32,031 nt of DNA from Verrucomicrobiota bacterium (GCA_023446735.1 JAEXPQ010000226.1:1-32031), one strand, 5' to 3'. Positions 23,203 to 30,132 are shown, counted from the stretch's first letter. The notes: a model not told the origin generated them from the letters alone. Made by a program: numbers and translations.

Positions 23203-24494
23203 GATTTTGTGCGGTCGGCGAGGATTCGGAGGATGACCCCAGCAGTCTGGGGCGTGAGAGCGCGGAAATTTTTGTAGAGGGCACGTTCGTTAAACGATTG
23301 GCCTTGCGCCTGACAGCGCTCCTGGAGCTTCTCGGCGGCCTGGATCAGTCGCTCGATCTCCGATAAATTTTGTGCCCCAACCACCGCCACTGCATCAGCG
23401 AGGTGATGACGCAGCAGCCGAATCGACCAAGCGTAGTCCGTGCTCGTCAGCTGCGGCGATGGATCCGCCAGAAGCACGTGGTAGATGCAGGCGAGACGGT
23501 GACAGGAGAACAGGATTCGCCGGAAGAACGGTTCGGGGAGTTCCGTGTTTTCGGCCAACGCCCGGAACTCGGAGCAGAAATACTCCTCTGCCGCCGGGGT
23601 CGTCTCATAGCGCGACTGGACCGCCTTTTCACAGGCGCGCCATGACTCGCTCCATGTTTCGGTTTGGATTCTCCAGACCGGATAATCACGCCAGTGCCGA
23701 GCAGGGTCCGGTCGCGCGATCATCACGGAGAATCTCGCGGCGAATCCATCCAACATGGATTCTGGGGAGACCTTTTCATGCCACGTCGCGTGCTGCGTCA
23801 GGCCAAGCACCGCGACCTCCGGACCATCAATTTGCCGGACCCCGTCCTTCTTGGTGGTCCAACAAATCGGATGCCCATCGTAGAGGCGAAGAAGGAGGTC
23901 CTTGAAATCGCTCAGATTCAAATCCCGTTCGATTCTGCCAACAAGTTGTCCGAACTCATCGCGCACGAGCAGCCCTCGTGGGCATGCAGCAACCGTCGAG
24001 AACAACGCCGCCGCGCTGACGACACCGGCCAACCCAGGAATCTCCGGATTGGGGACCCCGAGGCCGGCAAGCAATTGGTGCAGCGCAAAGGTTTTACCGG
24101 AGGAAGAATCGGCGAGAATGATGCTCCACAGGCGAGGCGAGAGCACACCTGCCGAGGTCTGGATCGTGACGCGCTGCTGAAGCAGGAAACCGGACACGAT
24201 GTGAAGAACTAGCAGGAGAGGGATTTCGAGCGGGATATTGCTTCCCCTGGAAAAGGCATCACAGACCCGGTCAAGAAGACTACCTGGAGGAATCGCGTTC
24301 CGACCTCGCCATTCTGGGGCAAGACCGACGTGACGCGTTTGCAGAAGCGCCACAAGATTCTCGCGCGCTTCGTCCGAGTTGCTGGCCGCCGCCAAAATGG
24401 CGGAAAGCTCAAACTGATTGGAGGCACCGGCCGTAGAACGCCGACGCCTCCCCCTCTTTTTGCCCCCATTTTTGGCTAATCTATTGGCCGTCAT
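23199..24494 (-). CDS. DUF3987-like replication ATPase/helicase
   Basis: A 431-aa protein from ATG 24494. The first 30 residues are strongly basic (GGKKRGRRRRS). The core shows WSIILADSSSGKTFALHQLL, a Walker A variant (DSSSGKT, 129-135), and GLLVRDEFGQLVGRIE (Walker B-like, Asp179/Glu180). LLRLYDGHPICWTTKK and AVLGLTQHATWHEKV then lead to the arginine-rich FAARFSVMIARPDPARHWRD. This succession is that of DUF3987 proteins, which occur with primase-like Toprim proteins on plasmids and islands and are thought to act as replicative ATPases. Here the primase-like part is on the relaxase two genes downstream. It is 6 bp from the upstream gene and overlaps the downstream one. Confidence 0.72.
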   Translation of the reverse strand: MTANRLAKNGGKKRGRRRRSTAGASNQFELSAILAAASNSDEARENLVALLQTRHVGLAPEWRGRNAIPPGSLLDRVCDAFSRGSNIPLEIPLLLVLHIVSGFLLQQRVTIQTSAGVLSPRLWSIILADSSSGKTFALHQLLAGLGVPNPEIPGLAGVVSAAALFSTVAACPRGLLVRDEFGQLVGRIERDLNLSDFKDLLLRLYDGHPICWTTKKDGVRQIDGPEVAVLGLTQHATWHEKVSPESMLDGFAARFSVMIARPDPARHWRDYPVWRIQTETWSESWRACEKAVQSRYETTPAAEEYFCSEFRALAENTELPEPFFRRILFSCHRLACIYHVLLADPSPQLTSTDYAWSIRLLRHHLADAVAVVGAQNLSEIERLIQAAEKLQERCQAQGQSFNERALYKNFRALTPQTAGVILRILADRTKS

Positions 24495-24500
24495 AACGTT

Positions 24501-24839
24501 CTAGGAATTTCGGTTTGCCGACAACTCGCCGGCAAGCGCTCCCGGGGGTGATTTGCTCTCGGATGGCATGGGCGGAGGCATTTCGCCACGCCCCATCCGA
24601 TCCATCGCGGACTCAAAGCTCGCCGTCAGTATCAAGGTCCCACAGCCGCGACCACCCTGTCGCAAGTATCGCAGCCACGGCTGCGCAGGAGGGCTCGCGT
24701 GCGCCGTCCAATACACCAGCCGTTGGAGGAGTTTCGGCGCGCCGAGAAGGCTCTCGGCGTCGCGTCGAGTGAGCGCATACGGCCGGTAGCCGCGAATCTC
24801 CACGCGGTACGGGGTTTCAGTTCTGGTTGTGGTCTTCAT
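24501..24839 (-). CDS. Small HTH-like protein, possible regulator or excisionase
   Basis: A 112-aa protein from ATG 24839 (MKTTTRTETPYRVEI). The segment YALTRRDAESLLGAPKLLQR followed by LVYWTAHA and a wing-like GGRGCGTLILTASFESAMDR resembles the winged helix-turn-helix of MerR/excisionase-type proteins, ending with a proline-rich tail. The match is by pattern and weak. It is the first gene of the minus-strand mobilization operon, 6 bp before the DUF3987-like gene, and the CTAG repeat array lies just upstream. It could therefore regulate that region or help excision. Confidence 0.5.
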   Translation of the reverse strand: MKTTTRTETPYRVEIRGYRPYALTRRDAESLLGAPKLLQRLVYWTAHASPPAQPWLRYLRQGGRGCGTLILTASFESAMDRMGRGEMPPPMPSESKSPPGALAGELSANRNS

Positions 24840-24859
24840 CACGCCGCAACCCGATGCCA

Positions 24860-24888
24860 TTGTGTGCCAAAAGCACAAGACCAATTAT
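24860..24888 (+). promoter_or_regulatory. Possible + strand promoter before the CTAG repeats
   Basis: TTGTGT (24860-24865) and AATTAT (24883-24888) are 17 bp apart in an AT-rich stretch. A start near 24895 would transcribe the repeats and end at the terminator at 25071-25102. Confidence 0.35.
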
Positions 24889-24901
24889 TCCGCAAGTTGT
24901 T

Positions 24902-25078
24902 ATGCTAGAATTACTAGCAAAACTAGAAATACTAGTAATGCTAGCAATGCTAGCATGTTCCAGATTTGGCGTCCCAGCAGAGAACCCCCTGGCCTCTCGT
25001 ATCCATTATTTTAAGCATTGCACCCCCTCTCCCCGGCCACCTTCCCGATCGAGAATCTACGGGCGCCACCTACCGTAA
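24902..25078 (+). CDS. Possible 58-aa small protein, or a ~200-nt RNA
   Basis: From ATG 24902 a frame of 58 codons ends with the TAA at 25076-25078. The CTAG repeats translate as a three-residue repeat, MLELLAKLEILVMLAMLA, a hydrophobic helix; the rest is proline- and arginine-rich. No ribosome binding site is seen. The stop codon lies within the 5' stem of a T-tailed terminator, which implies a short + strand transcript here. Whether the product is the peptide or the RNA cannot be told. Confidence 0.3.
   Translation: MLELLAKLEILVMLAMLACSRFGVPAENPLASRIHYFKHCTPSPRPPSRSRIYGRHLP
24903..24955. repeat. Six tandem 9-bp CTAG repeats (iteron-like array)
   Basis: CTAG occurs at 24905, 24914, 24923, 24932, 24941 and 24950, exactly 9 bp apart. 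The units follow T(A/G)CTAG(C/A/T)A(A/T), and the last two are the palindrome TGCTAGCA. Such arrays serve as iterons for replication initiators or as operator arrays. It lies upstream of the replication/mobilization operon, about 65 bp from the start of the HTH-like gene. Confidence 0.75.
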
Positions 25079-25102
25079 CTAATGGGCCTTACGGTATTTT
25101 TT
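25071..25102 (+). terminator. Orphan + strand rho-independent terminator
   Basis: TACCGTAA (25071-25078) and TTACGGTA (25089-25096) form a perfect 8-bp stem with a 10-nt loop, followed by six T. No conventional + strand gene precedes it for kilobases; it supports a short transcript from about 24895. Confidence 0.78.
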
Positions 25103-25140
25103 ACTGGATAATTGGCAGGAGAAGGACAGCCCACCCCCCG

Positions 25141-25179
25141 CGACAGTTAACGCTCCCTGCCAGGGAGATGTAACTGTCG
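25141..25179. repeat. Long two-part hairpin in the control region
   Basis: CGACAGTTA (25141-25149) pairs with TAACTGTCG (25171-25179). Inside, CTCCCT (25153-25158) pairs with AGGGAG (25162-25167) around a 3-nt loop, with a small internal loop between the stems. There is no T run on either side. It may be an origin structure or a protein site; its role is unknown. Confidence 0.55.
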
Positions 25180-25196
25180 TTGCCGGGATCGCCGCC

Positions 25197-25433
25197 TCAC
25201 AGCCCGTCCTCCACCGTCGCGGTCACGTCGTTGCCAGCCTGATCGGTGAGCCGGTTGGCGATGGCCTGAGCCGGTGCATCCCGGCCACAAGAGTCCTGCC
25301 CGGCGCCCATCGTCAACCGAGCCAAGCCGGCAACGGTGATTGTGTCGCCGTTGGGCTTGGCCTGCACAGTGCCGGGTGACCGTGCCAGCGTTGGAGCGAC
25401 CGTTGGCGCTGCATAATTGGGGTCGCAAGCAAG
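25197..25433 (-). pseudogene. In-frame continuation after the 314-aa gene's stop
   Basis: Directly after the TAA at 25436-25434 the same frame stays open for 78 codons to TGA 25199-25197. It reads, for example, PNGDTITVAGLARLTMGAG and NRLTDQAGNDVTATVEDGL. The composition is protein-like, but there is no start codon at its beginning. It may be a C-terminal part cut off by a nonsense mutation, or chance in GC-rich DNA. Confidence 0.3.
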
Positions 25434-26378
25434 TTAAGGCAAATCGTAGTCGGCAGAATCAGGTCGGCGAAGGTGCCTCGCGGCGTCCAAGCCAGTCACG
25501 ATCAATTGGCGGAGATCCTGAGGCACTGCCGAGAAATCGATCTTGGTTTTGACCCACTCGTTCCACTGCGCCTCGGTTGTCTGATAGAAACGCACGCGTT
25601 TGTCCCAGGATTCGAGAATCCCGAGGCCGCTCTTGCGCTCGTCGGCGGTCGGTCGCACGAACGCCGGTATCCCATAAAGCAGAGGTTTACGCCCGGCAGG
25701 GTAGAGAAGCACGTGGATGTCACAGGGGCTCCCCTTCTTCTCCTTGTCAAAGTGAAGCCGATAGCGGACCCCGCATCGCTGATTATGGATCAGGGGGAGA
25801 CGGGGGTAGGCGGTGGCTTTCAGCTTGAGCTTTTTGGCGGTCAAGGCGGTGGCGAAGGCAGCATGGAGAAGCTCTCTTGCCTCTGAGGAAACGATGTGGC
25901 GCGCATCGAGGCCGTTGATCGCCAGCCAACTCAGAAAGGACTCGGCCGACGTATCCATATCCGAGTCCCATTTGAGGAGATCGAGATTCACCCCCCATCC
26001 GGAAGTGCGTGTCGAGGTTAGTCGTAGCGTGATCTCTCGGCAATCGATCCGCTCAACCCCGTAACTACGTTGCCCGGGCGCGATGTTGGGCCGCTTGGTT
26101 CGTTTTGGGGGCACATATCCATGCCCTTGGGGCCGAGGGGGCGCCTGGAGGGAGCGATGCAGGGAGCGGTTTGCGTTGGGGAGTTTGGACTCAAGGGACT
26201 CTGGCAGGAGAACAATGCCGCTCATTTCGGCCCCAAAGCGCTCGAAGAATAGAACCTCCGCTGCCTCGGCTATGTCCGGTCCGACGGCGAGTGCCGATCT
26301 CAGCCAATCGGGCACGGATGGTTGGCGCGCAGGTTCAACAAGAGGAGGGGGAGTTGGATCTGAGGCGCGGCTGAGCAT
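25434..26378 (-). CDS. Hypothetical protein, divergent partner of the AAA+ gene
   Basis: A 314-aa protein from ATG 26378; I do not recognise the family. The N-terminal 60 residues are partly helical (VPDWLRSALAVGPDIAEAAE then VLFFERFGAEMSGIVLLPES). A basic proline-rich linker follows (PPKRTKRPNIAPGQRSYG). The larger C-terminal part has alternating strands and helices: RIDCREITLRLTSTRTSGWG, ESFLSWLAINGLDARHIV, ARELLHAAFATALTAKKLKL, GVRYRLHFDKEKKG and DIHVLLYPAGRKPLLYG. No catalytic motif stands out. It is transcribed away from the AAA+ ATPase gene; both starts flank an 82-bp region with repeated motifs, so they are probably controlled together and may work together. Confidence 0.65.
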   Translation of the reverse strand: MLSRASDPTPPPLVEPARQPSVPDWLRSALAVGPDIAEAAEVLFFERFGAEMSGIVLLPESLESKLPNANRSLHRSLQAPPRPQGHGYVPPKRTKRPNIAPGQRSYGVERIDCREITLRLTSTRTSGWGVNLDLLKWDSDMDTSAESFLSWLAINGLDARHIVSSEARELLHAAFATALTAKKLKLKATAYPRLPLIHNQRCGVRYRLHFDKEKKGSPCDIHVLLYPAGRKPLLYGIPAFVRPTADERKSGLGILESWDKRVRFYQTTEAQWNEWVKTKIDFSAVPQDLRQLIVTGLDAARHLRRPDSADYDLP

Positions 26379-26401
26379 ACTTTGAACGAGAGAATGATGG
26401 A

Positions 26402-26463
26402 TTATGGATCATAAGCAATGGCGTTGACACTGCCGTGTTTTGGCTCCTGGATCATAAATTATG
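26402..26463. promoter_or_regulatory. Operator-like repeats between divergent genes
   Basis: TGGATCATAA occurs at 26405-26414 and 26448-26457, 43 bp apart, about four helical turns. The first lies in the near-palindrome TTATGGATCATAA (26402-26414). The second runs into the palindrome CATAAATTATG (26453-26463), which includes the ATPase start codon. A TTGACA at 26424-26429 could be a -35 box for the + strand gene, with only a weak -10. Confidence 0.5.
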
Positions 26464-27762
26464 AAATCCAACATCTTCCGTTCTCGCTGCTCTTTCCTCC
26501 TTAAGCGCCTGGATGATTCCCCTGCACGGATCCCAGAGTTGAGCTTTGCGCCCGAATTGAAGCTCGCTGGAGACAGCGAATTGGCACGGGCCGAGCGCGG
26601 TGTGGATTTTCTCAAGGAATTCCTCGTGGAACGCTCAGCCGCCGGTTGCGCTCGTCTCGTCGACCAAATCCACCGCCGGTTCCTCGACCGGCTGGTCAAT
26701 CGCGGTTGTTTCGCCGCGGCGGAGCGCCTCGAGAAGGAATGGGCTTGGGTCCGCGCCGCCCGCGTGAGGCATCGGAAAGGGGCCCCCTCCCACCCTGCCT
26801 CAACAACACTGAACAAGATCGAGAATCCCAGCCAACCCGCCAAACCGGTCGGCCCTGCACCAGGGACGATTGCCGAGTCGGGATTCACCGTTTCGCAGCG
26901 GGAGGCGCTGTCCCTTTTGCATGAACGCGCCCGCCTGTTCTATGCCCCTCCACCGGACGCAGCCACAGGAATCCCGGTACAGACCAATTCATTGATGCTC
27001 GGGCCAACCGGATGCGGCAAAACAACGCTGATCAAGTGCCTGGCCGCGCAGCTGGGCGCGCACCCAATCTGCATTTCCCATGGAAGCTGGATCGTGCATG
27101 GTGCCCAAGACGCGCACCCGACGACCCGTTTGCTTCTCTGGGCGGCGATGCATAACGAGCGCGTTGTCCTTTTCATCGATGAACTCGACAAATTCTTCGG
27201 CAGCGGCGACGGAAGTTCCTGGCACAACTCGGTCCTGAACGATCTTTGGCTCGTTCTGGATCGAGGTCTCCCCTGGGCGATGTTCGCCGCCGACGGGGCA
27301 TTCGTGAAAGCGGTGCCACCGGAGTACAAGTCGGCCGAAGCGATGGAACGGCTCTTCAAAACGCGGGTATTCATTGTGGGCGCTGGAACGTGGCAGCAAC
27401 AGCACCGAGGGACACCAACCATGGGGTTCAACTCTGCATGGGTGGGAGAAGTCAAAGCTGAGAACCTGATCCGCAATGGCGGTATGCCGGAGGAAGTGCT
27501 CCGCCGCTTCAACCGCGACCTGATTCACTTGGCGTATCCAACGATAGAGGAAATTGAGCGGCTAATCCAACGCGATGGTCTTCTCGCCCTCGCCGACAAA
27601 GTTGACGAGAAGATCGAGATCCCAGAACTGCACCGACAGATGGACACCGTAGGCATGACCGCACTGACCTCGCTGAAAACCCGACTGCTCCTGAAACGCC
27701 AACGTCTCGGCAACGAGCCGAACGGCAAAATCCGAATTGTGAGGACCGTAGCGATTGTCTAG
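26461..27762 (+). CDS. AAA+ ATPase of unknown role
   Basis: A 433-aa protein from ATG 26461, without a visible ribosome binding site; the start codon lies in a palindrome. The first ~130 residues are helical and basic. The AAA+ domain has SLMLGPTGCGKTTLIKCLA (Walker A 181-188) and NERVVLFIDELDKFF (Walker B 235-242). A sensor-like segment TRVFIVGAGTWQQQHR and an arginine region EEVLRRFNRDLIHLAYPT follow, then a helical lid (TIEEIERLIQRDGLLALADK). The IDELDKFFG and RRFNRD segments recall ClpX/Lon-like or DNA-loader ATPases. The N-terminus does not match a known substrate adaptor. With its divergent partner it could be a control, loading or defence pair; this is unresolved. Confidence 0.8.
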   Translation: MKSNIFRSRCSFLLKRLDDSPARIPELSFAPELKLAGDSELARAERGVDFLKEFLVERSAAGCARLVDQIHRRFLDRLVNRGCFAAAERLEKEWAWVRAARVRHRKGAPSHPASTTLNKIENPSQPAKPVGPAPGTIAESGFTVSQREALSLLHERARLFYAPPPDAATGIPVQTNSLMLGPTGCGKTTLIKCLAAQLGAHPICISHGSWIVHGAQDAHPTTRLLLWAAMHNERVVLFIDELDKFFGSGDGSSWHNSVLNDLWLVLDRGLPWAMFAADGAFVKAVPPEYKSAEAMERLFKTRVFIVGAGTWQQQHRGTPTMGFNSAWVGEVKAENLIRNGGMPEEVLRRFNRDLIHLAYPTIEEIERLIQRDGLLALADKVDEKIEIPELHRQMDTVGMTALTSLKTRLLLKRQRLGNEPNGKIRIVRTVAIV

Positions 27763-27841
27763 GCGGAGTCCCATGGGGGGCCACCAAGCATCGCGAGATT
27801 GGTCACTTCGAGCTCCAACCAGTTCAGGAGTCGTTCGTGAT

Positions 27842-27883
27842 CTATTTTCTTCCAAATCACTATTTTCGTGTGTATGAAAATAG
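27842..27883. promoter_or_regulatory. Operator candidate over the abiEi start
   Basis: CTATTTTC occurs at 27842-27849 and 27860-27867, 18 bp apart, and its inverse GAAAATAG at 27876-27883. The inverted pair brackets the start codon ATG 27874. AbiEi-type antitoxins repress their own operon by binding inverted repeats, so this is the likely autoregulatory site. Confidence 0.55.
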
Positions 27884-28941
27884 CTGTCTTGAGGGAAATT
27901 ACTCCAGTCCGGTCAGTCCAAGACCTCGTCACCGCAGCCAGGGAAATCCTCTCCCGTGACACCGTGTTGTCGTGGCGCTTCACGCCACAGGAAGGCCCCA
28001 AGCAGGCCGACACGGTCGTGAGCCTGCATGTCGCCGGCCAAGACCATTCGTTTCTCGCGGAGTTTAAAATCCGACCAACGGCCGATCATATCGAGGACCT
28101 CGCGCAGCGCGCCTCCACGGCTGCGCATCCACCGCTTCTGATCGTACCTCGCCTTACCGAGCGGTTCGTCGAATTGTGCCGCAAATCCGGCGTCGCATGC
28201 CTGGACCTAAACGGCCGGGTGTGGATTCAACGCGGCAGCGTCTTGGTGGACCGTTCCCCTTCTCCCGATCATGAGCCAGTCGTGGCATTGCCCACGGAAC
28301 CCGAATTGTTTTCCGGAAAGAGTGCGCGCGTGGTGCGTTCGTTTTTGTCTCCTCGTCGATCGTGGACGCAGGCCGAGCTTGCCTCCGCCACCGGGGTAAG
28401 TCGCCCCCAGCTCTCCCGCGTCCTTGAGTCGCTCGCCAGCCAAGGCTTCGTGCGGCGCGAGGGCAGTTCCCGAGGCGGCACATGGATCACCACACAACCG
28501 GACGGCCTGCTCGATGCCTGGGCTCGGCGGGATATCTGGCCGCGCCGTGTTACGGTCCACCAATACGCCATCCTGTCGCCAACCTTGGAGTCCGCCGCGC
28601 GGCAGCTTCAGGCGGCCATCGGCAGCAACGCAGTCGCCTTTACTCAGTGGTTTGCGGCGACCCATCGTCACTCCTATACGGATGCGCCGGTACTCTCCGC
28701 ATACGTGAGAGAACTGCCTGGCGCCGAAGCTCTGAAGCCACTGTCCGCCCGCCCAGTTTCCGACGGGGGCCGGCTCTGGCTCATTCGCCCACACGACGAC
28801 GGGGTGTTCCAGTTCACCCAAGAAGCCGCCGGCTTCGTTCTGGTCTCCGATGCGCAGATCTATCTCGATCTATTGCAGGTTGGCCAGCGCGGTCCCGACG
28901 CGGCCAACGCCTTGCGCCAATGGGAAGGGTTCGCCCGATGA
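27874..28941 (+). CDS. abiEi: AbiEi-type antitoxin with winged HTH
   Basis: A 355-aa protein from ATG 27874; a GTG at 27868 is also in frame. The N-terminal part contains SFLAEFKIRPTADHIEDLAQ, HPPLLIVPRLTERFVELCRK and GVACLDLNGRVWI. This leu/val-rich alpha/beta layout recurs in large AbiEi-like antitoxins. A winged helix follows: RRSWTQAELASATGVSRPQL, SRVLESLASQGFVRRE (about 165-200). The C-terminal part has AFTQWFAATHRHSYTDAPVL and GFVLVSDAQIYLDLLQVGQR, seen in the same family. It should bind its own promoter and counter the toxin. Its stop overlaps the toxin start (ATGA). In type IV systems the antitoxin opposes the toxin without direct contact. Confidence 0.8.
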   Translation: MKIAVLREITPVRSVQDLVTAAREILSRDTVLSWRFTPQEGPKQADTVVSLHVAGQDHSFLAEFKIRPTADHIEDLAQRASTAAHPPLLIVPRLTERFVELCRKSGVACLDLNGRVWIQRGSVLVDRSPSPDHEPVVALPTEPELFSGKSARVVRSFLSPRRSWTQAELASATGVSRPQLSRVLESLASQGFVRREGSSRGGTWITTQPDGLLDAWARRDIWPRRVTVHQYAILSPTLESAARQLQAAIGSNAVAFTQWFAATHRHSYTDAPVLSAYVRELPGAEALKPLSARPVSDGGRLWLIRPHDDGVFQFTQEAAGFVLVSDAQIYLDLLQVGQRGPDAANALRQWEGFAR

Positions 28942-29756
28942 AGCATCCAAAACACGAGGACTACGCACCCGACATCACCGCCCTGTCTGAGCGTGTGCTC
29001 GTGACGGTCTGGCCCGCGCTCGCCGACTACCACGACGATCTGGTTCTGATTGGTGGCCTTGTTCCTCGCTACCTATGTCGGTCTCAAGCGCCAACACTTC
29101 CGGCAGTCACGATGGACGTGGACCTCGGCATCTCACTGGGCGCAACCGCCGGGCAATACGGGTCGCTCGCGTCGCATCTGCATGGGCTCAACTTCAAACA
29201 GATCGACGGTCGTTTCGTGAAGCGGGTAGACGACCGGGTGGACATCTACCTCGATTTCCTCACCGAGGTTCCTGGCAAGACCTCGGGAACGGTGATGGTG
29301 GATGACGTGCAGACCTCAGTTTTCCGGGGAATCGATCGAGCTCTCGCCATCAACCGTCGCCGCGAAATCTCCGCGGTCGACGTGTACGGGGCACCCGTGC
29401 GCTGCTCGGTTCGGGTCTGTGAAGCAGGCCCGTATCTGGTTCTGAAGCTGATCGCATTTGCCCAGCGGCGGCAGCCCAAGGACGCCTTCGACCTCCATCA
29501 GCTCGCCATGCACTACGACGGCGGCCCCGCTGCGGTGATCGCCGCCTTCGCCGCGGAACGTGATGTGAACTCCGGCTTCGCCCTGGCACGAGCAACAGTG
29601 GCCGAGCATTTTGCCAACGAGGAAGGAAGTGGCCCCCTCCGTGGCGCAGCCTTTGTCTATGGCGAGAATCCACCCCGGGGTGCCAGCGCAACAGAACACC
29701 TGCGGTTCAGACAAGAGCTGGTGACGTTCGGCCAGGCATTGCTCGGTACCGCGTGA
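28938..29756 (+). CDS. abiEii: AbiEii-type nucleotidyltransferase toxin
   Basis: A 272-aa protein from ATG 28938, which overlaps the antitoxin stop by 4 bp. The nucleotidyltransferase motif is complete: LVLIGGLVPRYL (Gly39-Gly40), then TMDVDLGISL (Asp60, Asp62), with DRVDIYLDFLTE as the third acidic strand. YLVLKLIAFAQRRQPKDAFD is the conserved Lys/Asp helix that follows in AbiEii/AbiGii toxins (K-x2-A-x2-R-x3-KD-x2-D type). Such toxins transfer nucleotides, in some cases to tRNA acceptor ends, and give reversible growth arrest and phage abortive infection. Placed at the right end of the island, the pair probably also stabilises it. Confidence 0.83.
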   Translation: MKHPKHEDYAPDITALSERVLVTVWPALADYHDDLVLIGGLVPRYLCRSQAPTLPAVTMDVDLGISLGATAGQYGSLASHLHGLNFKQIDGRFVKRVDDRVDIYLDFLTEVPGKTSGTVMVDDVQTSVFRGIDRALAINRRREISAVDVYGAPVRCSVRVCEAGPYLVLKLIAFAQRRQPKDAFDLHQLAMHYDGGPAAVIAAFAAERDVNSGFALARATVAEHFANEEGSGPLRGAAFVYGENPPRGASATEHLRFRQELVTFGQALLGTA

Positions 29757-29933
29757 CGTCTCCTGCCTTGAATACTCCACGTAGTTCGAACGCCTTTTGA
29801 TCTACGCCGGGGTTTCGAAGCACAGCTTGCCCGGGCGGGGCCGGTCACGGTTGCGATCGTTGCTGCGCAATCCGCGGCCGATTGCTGTGCTCCGGAGTCC
29901 AAAACCCGAAACCCCTGCCATAGGAGAATCGCC

Positions 29934-29955
29934 CCGTCCATTTTCCGTCCATTTT
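29934..29955 (+). repeat. Right copy of the 22-bp end repeat, possible integrase arm site
   Basis: Identical to 4274-4295: two tandem CCGTCCATTTT. It ends 94 bp inside attR. The rest of 29757-30049 holds no gene; 29757-29930 is GC-rich without a frame worth calling. Confidence 0.6.
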
Positions 29956-29959
29956 TGAC

Positions 29960-29989
29960 CCGTGCAGTACCGTGCGATACCGTGCGAAA
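29960..29989 (+). repeat. Three 10-bp direct repeats near attR
   Basis: CCGTGC occurs at 29960, 29970 and 29980, each followed by AGTA, GATA or GAAA. The spacing is one helical turn, so a protein could bind them on one DNA face. Excisionase or integrase is the natural candidate, by position only. Confidence 0.45.
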
Positions 29990-30000
29990 GAATTTCGGCC

Positions 30001-30042
30001 AAAAACAAAGCCCGCTCGTAACTTGCGTTACCAGCGGGCTTT
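30001..30042 (-). terminator. Island-supplied terminator for tRNA-Met
   Basis: AAAGCCCGCT (30007-30016) and AGCGGGCTTT (30033-30042) form a perfect 10-bp outer stem, and GTAAC/GTTAC an inner stem around a TTGC loop. On the minus strand the stem is followed by GTTTTT. It sits 14 bases after the tRNA 3' end. Confidence 0.85.
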
Positions 30043-30049
30043 AGAGTGT

Positions 30050-30132
<83 letters not shown>

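Larger units (their letters stand above)
4193..30049. mobile_element. Integrative mobilizable element inserted in tRNA-Met (about 25.9 kb)
   Basis: The element is bounded by two identical 51-bp repeats, 4193-4243 and 30050-30100; equivalent positions are 25,857 bp apart. A tyrosine integrase is next to the left repeat. The interior carries a MobV-type relaxase, an oriT candidate, a DUF3987-type ATPase, a type I restriction system, an OLD nuclease, an FRG protein and an AbiE-type toxin-antitoxin. No type IV secretion or coupling-protein genes were seen, so it would need a helper element to transfer. Several interior genes (integrase, OLD) look less GC-rich than the flanks. Confidence 0.88.

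Noticed and set aside
24903..24955. CRISPR array
   Set aside because: Units are 9 bp with no spacers and no cas genes; it is a tandem repeat.
25141..25179. Integron attC site
   Set aside because: The hairpin lacks the conserved R'/R'' core boxes and extrahelical bases, and no integron-type integrase is present.
25147..25428. 93-codon minus-strand frame
   Set aside because: Arginine/glycine-rich and out of frame with the more protein-like continuation of the 314-aa gene.
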